Below are positions 6,140 to 10,003 of a stretch of 10,003 nt of DNA, one piece after another; position 1 is the first letter of the stretch; every line of letters begins with the position of its first letter. Source of the stretch: Acinetobacter sp. (GTDB lineage: Bacteria; Pseudomonadota; Gammaproteobacteria; Pseudomonadales; Moraxellaceae); NCBI GenBank assembly GCA_030152605.1, contig JASLJB010000360.1, positions 1-10,003 on the forward strand. The letters run 5' to 3'. Made by a program: the position numbers and the translations under genes. The notes beneath the pieces were generated by a model. The model saw nothing but the letters and a program-made list of their open reading frames with translations. It did no database searches and was not told the origin of the DNA.

Positions 6140-8099
6140 CAAAATTTTAGTGGCAAATCGCGGTGAAATTGCAGTTCGGGTGATCCAAACCGCCAAGGCT
6201 ATGGGCTATCAAACGGTTGCGGTGTATTCCGAAGCCGATCGCGATGCACGTCATGTGGCAGAGGCTGATCAGGCGGTATTGATCGGTGCAGCAAAAGTGG
6301 CAGATTCTTATTTAAATATCGCGGCGATCATTGCGGCCTGCCAAAAAACCGGCGCAGATGCCGTGCATCCGGGCTATGGATTCTTGTCGGAACAGGCAAG
6401 TTTTGCCCAAGCCTGTGCCGATCAGGGCATCACTTTTATCGGGCCATCCGCGGCGGCGATTGAGTTGATGGGCAGCAAACGCCGTTCGAAGTTGGCGATG
6501 CTGGCCGCCGGTGTACCGTGTATCCCCGGCTATCAAGGGGAGCAACAGCAACTTGAACACTTGGTCGCACATGCCGCAGAGATTGGCTATCCGTTAATGG
6601 TCAAAGCCTCTGCGGGTGGCGGCGGTCGTGGCATGCGCTTGGTTACAGCGCAAACTGAATTGATGGCAGCCCTGAAAACTGCCCGTTCGGAAGCCGAAAA
6701 TGCCTTTGCTTCTGGGGAGTTAATCCTAGAAAAGGCGCTGATTGCACCGCGGCATGTGGAAATGCAAATCTTTGCCGATCAGCAGGGGAATTGCGTCTAT
6801 CTATTTGAACGTGACTGTTCGATCCAACGCCGACACCAAAAGGTGCTTGAAGAAGCGCCGTGTCCAGTGATGACGCCAGCGCTACGTGAAAGTATGGGCC
6901 AGGCGGCGATTGCTGCGGCGCGTGCATGCAACTATGTTGGTGCGGGTACGGTTGAGTTCTTGCTGGATGCATCAGGTGCGTTTTATTTTTTGGAAATGAA
7001 TACCCGTCTGCAAGTCGAGCATCCGGTCACTGAAATGATCACTGGACTCGATCTGGTGGAATGGCAGCTTCGGGTCGCCAATGCCGAGGCCTTGCCCTTG
7101 CAACAACATGAATTACAGATCAATGGTCATGCGATCGAAGTGCGTCTGTATGCCGAAGATCCTCGGCTGGGGTTTTTACCGCAAACCGGCACGATACTGA
7201 AATGGCAGCCGGCTGTGATGGCGCATGTTCGGGTGGATCATGGCTTATGGCCGCGTGATCAGGTCAGTGCTTACTATGATCCGATGTTGGCCAAGATCAT
7301 TGCCCACGGTCGCACACGCCAAGATGCACTACGACGCTTGGCGCGCGCCGTGCAAGACACGGTTTTACTCGGCGTATCTAGCAATAAACAGTTTTTGCAC
7401 AATGTGTTGGTACATCCCAAAGTACAGGCTGGTGACACGCATACCGGATTTATCCCCGACGACTTTGCCGATGACTGTAGTTTATCGCTGCAAAGCGTGG
7501 ATCTCGACACCTTGGCGATCTGCGCATTGTTGTTGAGTCAGCGTCCAAACCAGCAGCACTGGAGCAATGGCTTGTCACTCAGTCGTCCGATGCGCTTAGA
7601 GATCGAGGGGCAGCAACTGGAGTTGACGCTGACTCAACGCGGTACAGCGCAGCGTCCATGTTTACAGGTCGAGTGTTGTGGACAGCAGCAACAGATTGAG
7701 TTGATTGGCTTAGCGCCAGAGTTATTGACCTATGCGATTGATGGGGTGCGTCACAGCATCGCCTATGTGCGTCAAGATCAGCTGCTTTTTCTCGATGCGC
7801 AACACGGCAACCTACGTGTGGAGCACATGAGCTTGGCGGCGGTAGATGCAGAGCAAAGTGCCGGAGATGGGCAGATTTATGCGCCGATGGATGGGGCATT
7901 GATCGAGTTACAGGTCGAGGTTGGCGATCTTGTTCGGCAGGGCCAAAGCCTATTGATTTTGGAGGCAATGAAAATCCAACAACAGATCAAGGCCGATCGC
8001 GATGGCGTGGTGCAGCAGATCTGGGTCGAAGCACATCACCAAGTCAAAAAACGTCAACTGTTAATGCAGATTGTTGACGCCGTTCATGCAGAGTGTTGA
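6129..8099 (+). CDS. atuF: Geranyl-CoA carboxylase, biotin-containing (alpha) subunit AtuF
   Basis: The 656-residue product is the usual size for MCC/GCC alpha subunits. It carboxylates its own biotin using ATP and bicarbonate, then presents it to AtuC. The biotin carboxylase domain spans about residues 1-450: KILVANRGEIAVRV at the N-terminus, the ATP-grasp glycine loop GGGGRGM (163-169), ERDCSIQRRHQKVLEEAP (227-244) and EMNTRLQVEHPVTE (289-302). A poorly conserved BT-type linker domain follows. The last 75 or so residues form the biotinyl carrier domain, with biotin-accepting Lys615 in EAMKI. The more usual motif is AMKM; Ile after the lysine is a mild deviation and should still permit biotinylation. 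The start overlaps atuE by 11 bp, suggesting coupling. It is the last gene before a strong terminator. MCC alpha is the main alternative; context favours GCC. Confidence 0.93.
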   Translation: MAFSKILVANRGEIAVRVIQTAKAMGYQTVAVYSEADRDARHVAEADQAVLIGAAKVADSYLNIAAIIAACQKTGADAVHPGYGFLSEQASFAQACADQGITFIGPSAAAIELMGSKRRSKLAMLAAGVPCIPGYQGEQQQLEHLVAHAAEIGYPLMVKASAGGGGRGMRLVTAQTELMAALKTARSEAENAFASGELILEKALIAPRHVEMQIFADQQGNCVYLFERDCSIQRRHQKVLEEAPCPVMTPALRESMGQAAIAAARACNYVGAGTVEFLLDASGAFYFLEMNTRLQVEHPVTEMITGLDLVEWQLRVANAEALPLQQHELQINGHAIEVRLYAEDPRLGFLPQTGTILKWQPAVMAHVRVDHGLWPRDQVSAYYDPMLAKIIAHGRTRQDALRRLARAVQDTVLLGVSSNKQFLHNVLVHPKVQAGDTHTGFIPDDFADDCSLSLQSVDLDTLAICALLLSQRPNQQHWSNGLSLSRPMRLEIEGQQLELTLTQRGTAQRPCLQVECCGQQQQIELIGLAPELLTYAIDGVRHSIAYVRQDQLLFLDAQHGNLRVEHMSLAAVDAEQSAGDGQIYAPMDGALIELQVEVGDLVRQGQSLLILEAMKIQQQIKADRDGVVQQIWVEAHHQVKKRQLLMQIVDAVHAEC

Positions 8100-8105
8100 C
8101 GCCGT
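8072..8105 (+). repeat. 12-bp direct repeat across the atuF stop codon
   Basis: TGTTGACGCCGT occurs at 8072-8083 and 8094-8105, 22 bp apart. Because 22 is not a multiple of three, the second copy is read in another frame and supplies the TGA stop of atuF. This suggests a small tandem duplication that set the present C-terminus (VDAVHAEC). Confidence 0.55.
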
Positions 8106-8136
8106 GGATGAGCAGATATCACGGACGCTCGGATAC

Positions 8137-8169
8137 AAAAAAGCCAGTACTTAAACGCACTGGCTTTTT
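8137..8169. terminator. Bidirectional rho-independent terminator between convergent operons
   Basis: AAAAAGCCAGT (8138-8148) and ACTGGCTTTTT (8159-8169) form a perfect 11-bp stem around a 10-nt loop. The T-rich 3' side (CTTTTTATTTT) terminates the atu operon. The A-run on the left (8137-8142) gives a U-tract on the opposite strand, so the element can also end the minus-strand ssp operon. It sits 37 bp past the atuF stop and 24 bp past the end of the minus-strand gene. Confidence 0.93.
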
Positions 8170-8193
8170 ATTTTGATGGCGTGTGGTTGAGCT

Positions 8194-8856
8194 TTAGATC
8201 AAGACATACTTCATCAACGCGGCATACAGCACCCAAAGCACGGCCAATGCCACGATCGGCTCAGCAATTTTGGCCCAAGTTGGTCGAAGTTCGACCACGG
8301 CTGGGCTTTCTACGACTTCAACTTCTTGCTGTAGCTTTTGTGTTTGAACCATTTGATTAAACTCCTTTAATGTTTCATCGAATGATACGCTTTCTTCCTC
8401 AATAGGTTGAGAGCCGATCAATTCATTCAGATCATTTACTGACCAAACCCAATCTTTGGCCTGCCCAGAGAGATGTTCAATCTGGCCCAAGAGTAATTCA
8501 CGTAATCCACTTTGACCATAATTCCCGGTATTATCGAGCTGTTTTAGCTCTTGAAATTGTAAGGTCAAGATTTCACTGCTGCACTGTTCAAACTCAGTTA
8601 AGCTAAGTTCGGATTCATTTTTAATCGCAGTGGTGAGATGGCGCGCTATTTCTTGAATATAGAGCTGATCTTGGGATTGGATTTCTTGGTAAATTTTTTG
8701 TGGGTCTTCGCGCCATAAGCTGATAATTTTGCCCAAAGTTAGGACATTAATTTCGAATAGATGGGCTTGGCGCTGTTCTATGCTTTCATGCTGCAAGAGC
8801 TGAGGCTTTTGTATCTTTATCTGCTCAGCAAAATAGTGTACGAGATCAAAAGCCAT
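8194..8856 (-). CDS. Uncharacterised protein with C-terminal membrane anchor, downstream of sspB
   Basis: I do not recognise a characterised family in this 220-residue protein. Residues 1-145 are predicted soluble and mostly helical, rich in Gln, Glu and Leu. Residues about 150-190 are acidic and low in complexity (EEES, EVEVVESP). A single hydrophobic segment (about 198-219, with ALAVLWVLYAALMKYVL) ends at the last residue. This gives a tail-anchored layout, with the bulk presumably in the cytoplasm; there is no N-terminal signal peptide. GGGAG-like GGGAG (8863-8867 on the plus strand as CTCCC), 6 nt before the ATG, is a good ribosome site. The gene starts 19 nt after the sspB stop, so it is very likely cotranscribed with sspA-sspB. 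A link to ClpXP or stress response is suggested only by position. It probably belongs to a lineage-restricted Acinetobacter/Moraxellaceae group, which is recall and not a search result. Confidence 0.85.
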   Translation of the reverse strand: MAFDLVHYFAEQIKIQKPQLLQHESIEQRQAHLFEINVLTLGKIISLWREDPQKIYQEIQSQDQLYIQEIARHLTTAIKNESELSLTEFEQCSSEILTLQFQELKQLDNTGNYGQSGLRELLLGQIEHLSGQAKDWVWSVNDLNELIGSQPIEEESVSFDETLKEFNQMVQTQKLQQEVEVVESPAVVELRPTWAKIAEPIVALAVLWVLYAALMKYVLI

Positions 8857-8875
8857 TATCTACTCCCAAAAAAGG

Positions 8876-9310
8876 CTAATCTAAAATTCTTAAACTTGGT
8901 TTTTTCTTGACTGTTTCTGGTTCTGTGCTGGGTTGGCTATTGGATTCTAAAGGACTTTCTGCTGCTTTAACATTGGCATATTCGTCAGGGTCAAAGAATA
9001 AACCTTGTCCATTTTCACGCGCATACAACCCAAGTACGGCAGCAAAAGGCACATAGATGTCTTTGGATACACCACCAAAACGTGCAGAAAAACTTACCGC
9101 ATCATTGCTCATTTGAAAGCGATGCACTGCATGTGGGGCAATATTGAGTACAATCTGACCATCCTGAACAAACTGATTTGGCACATCGGTAAACGGTTGC
9201 GTGGCATCGACCAAAAGATAAGGGGTCAAGTTGTGGTCGCAAATCCATTCATAAATCGCCCGGCTCAAATATGGACGAGTTGGATTGAGGTTGAGTTCAG
9301 ATTCAGACAT
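8876..9310 (-). CDS. sspB: ClpXP protease specificity-enhancing factor SspB
   Basis: The 144-residue adaptor binds the ssrA tag of peptides released by tmRNA and tethers them to ClpX for degradation by ClpXP. The folded substrate-binding domain covers about residues 10-110. It shows the family stretches TRPYLSRAIYEW (11-22), TPYLLVD (29-35), FSARFGGVSKDIYVP (74-88) and AAVLGLYARENGQG (90-103). A flexible polar linker (about 112-133) follows, then a basic C-terminal tail, KKKPSLRILD (135-144). That tail corresponds to the ClpX-binding tail of E. coli SspB, so both functional ends are present. The gene begins 11 nt after the sspA stop, the conserved sspA-sspB operon order. No strong Shine-Dalgarno sequence is visible before the ATG, which fits coupling to sspA. 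Confidence 0.95.
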   Translation of the reverse strand: MSESELNLNPTRPYLSRAIYEWICDHNLTPYLLVDATQPFTDVPNQFVQDGQIVLNIAPHAVHRFQMSNDAVSFSARFGGVSKDIYVPFAAVLGLYARENGQGLFFDPDEYANVKAAESPLESNSQPSTEPETVKKKPSLRILD

Positions 9311-9321
9311 TCAAAAATACT

Positions 9322-9975
9322 CTATTGGGGTGTTATAAATTCGCGATAGCGATTCTGTTCTTCTGCTGTCAGGGATTTTATAAACGCAGGGCGACTAAAA
9401 ATACGCTGACAATACAACAAGATTGGTCGGCATTGCTGTGCAGGCAACACCACGCCCATCTGTTTCAAACGTATGAAAATTGGGGCCAACATACAATCTA
9501 AAATTGTAAAACTTTCAGACATAAAAAAAGGATAATGCTGAAACAACGGGGTCAAGGACACCAAGGTATCTGCCAATTGTTTCTGCGCTTTACGCTTGGC
9601 TTGTGCATCTAAACTGTCCGGATGACGCAGCATCACATCGGCCAACTTAAACCAATCTTGTTCAAAGCGCCAAATATACTGACGTTGCTCTGCACGCGGT
9701 GCAGGTGCATCGGCATACAGTTTGTTTTGGCGGTAACGGTCATCGATGTATTCTGAGATGATCCCAGCTTTAAACAGCTTGAGTTCATTCTCGACCAACA
9801 TCGGCAGTTGGTTGTAGGGATTGAGGCTAGCCAAATCTTCATCTTCATCATCCACCAAAATCAGATGATATTTAATCTGTTTTTCGGCAAAGACAAAGCG
9901 TAGCCAATGCGAGCGAAAGTCATCAGCATGGCTATAGAGTGTAACGCCTTGAAGTGGTGCGGGTTCGACGGACAT
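9322..9975 (-). CDS. sspA: Stringent starvation protein A (RNA polymerase-associated, GST fold)
   Basis: The 217-residue protein matches SspA length. The thioredoxin-like N-terminal domain includes VTLYSHADDFRSHWLRFVFA (11-30), LNPYNQLPMLVE (51-62) and the SEYIDDRY hinge (74-81). The helical GST C-terminal domain includes FMSESFTILDCMLAPIFIRL (about 151-170). SspA binds RNA polymerase holoenzyme in enterobacteria and Francisella and affects starvation, acid and virulence responses; it lacks glutathione transferase activity in E. coli. The surface Pro-His-Pro loop of E. coli SspA (residues 84-86) is replaced by Arg-Gln-Asn in an ungapped local alignment (YRQNKLY at 81-87). An in-frame TAG at 9985-9987, four codons upstream of the ATG, fixes this start. 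The promoter lies beyond the window edge, so its regulation cannot be seen. Confidence 0.95.
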   Translation of the reverse strand: MSVEPAPLQGVTLYSHADDFRSHWLRFVFAEKQIKYHLILVDDEDEDLASLNPYNQLPMLVENELKLFKAGIISEYIDDRYRQNKLYADAPAPRAEQRQYIWRFEQDWFKLADVMLRHPDSLDAQAKRKAQKQLADTLVSLTPLFQHYPFFMSESFTILDCMLAPIFIRLKQMGVVLPAQQCRPILLYCQRIFSRPAFIKSLTAEEQNRYREFITPQ

Positions 9976-10003
9976 ATACTCAAACTAAGCGGGTCAATCA
10001 GAT

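Noticed and set aside
7579..7968. 129-codon open frame on the minus strand opposite atuF
   Set aside because: The translation is rich in Pro, His, Ser and Arg with no domain, as expected from the complement of the BT/biotinyl coding region.
2239..8099. Assignment of the carboxylase pair to leucine catabolism (liuB/liuD) instead of atuC/atuF
   Set aside because: The flanking atuA, atuB, a dehydrogenase and a hydratase follow the atu order, and AtuA is not part of the liu cluster. Subunit sequence alone would not exclude it.

Overview
The window looks like a gammaproteobacterial chromosome segment, most probably Acinetobacter or a close Moraxellaceae relative. I infer this from the SspA/SspB sequences, the small membrane-anchored protein behind them, and the CCTCACCC/CCTCTCC-type intergenic repeats. 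The genus call comes from memory of such sequences, not from a search.

Bases 1-8099 (+ strand) hold an acyclic terpene utilization (atu) operon in the order atuA (5' end cut off by the window), atuB, atuC, atuD, atuE, atuF. This is the order I know from Pseudomonas citronellol/geraniol degraders. The set can account for desaturation of citronellyl-CoA to geranyl-CoA (AtuD), biotin-dependent carboxylation of geranyl-CoA to isohexenylglutaconyl-CoA (AtuC beta plus AtuF alpha) and hydration of that product (AtuE). AtuA and AtuB are conserved pathway proteins whose exact steps are less settled. The product would then be cleaved and fed into the leucine/isovalerate (liu) route and beta-oxidation, which lie outside this window.

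The operon is unevenly spaced. atuB/atuC overlap by 4 bp and atuE/atuF by 11 bp, which suggests translational coupling. The atuA-atuB and atuC-atuD junctions are filled with tandem hairpin-forming repeats. The first repeat array runs into atuA and encodes its last 12 residues and stop codon. The atuD-atuE gap of 117 bp holds a shorter duplicated motif.

A bidirectional rho-independent terminator at about 8137-8169 ends the operon and faces a convergent minus-strand operon that reads sspA (9975-9322), sspB (9310-8876) and a 220-residue unrecognised protein with a single C-terminal membrane segment (8856-8194). SspA is an RNA polymerase-associated stringent starvation protein with a GST fold. 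SspB is the adaptor delivering ssrA-tagged proteins to ClpXP. These are housekeeping genes. Hand-counted sample lines are clearly more GC-rich in the atu half than in the ssp half, which fits a catabolic block inserted beside core genes.

I found no rRNA, tRNA, CRISPR array, transposase, integrase or defence system. The points most worth a second look are the repeat-derived C-terminus of AtuA, the loss of the Pro-His-Pro loop in SspA, the non-canonical active site of AtuB, and the uncharacterised tail-anchored protein in the ssp operon.
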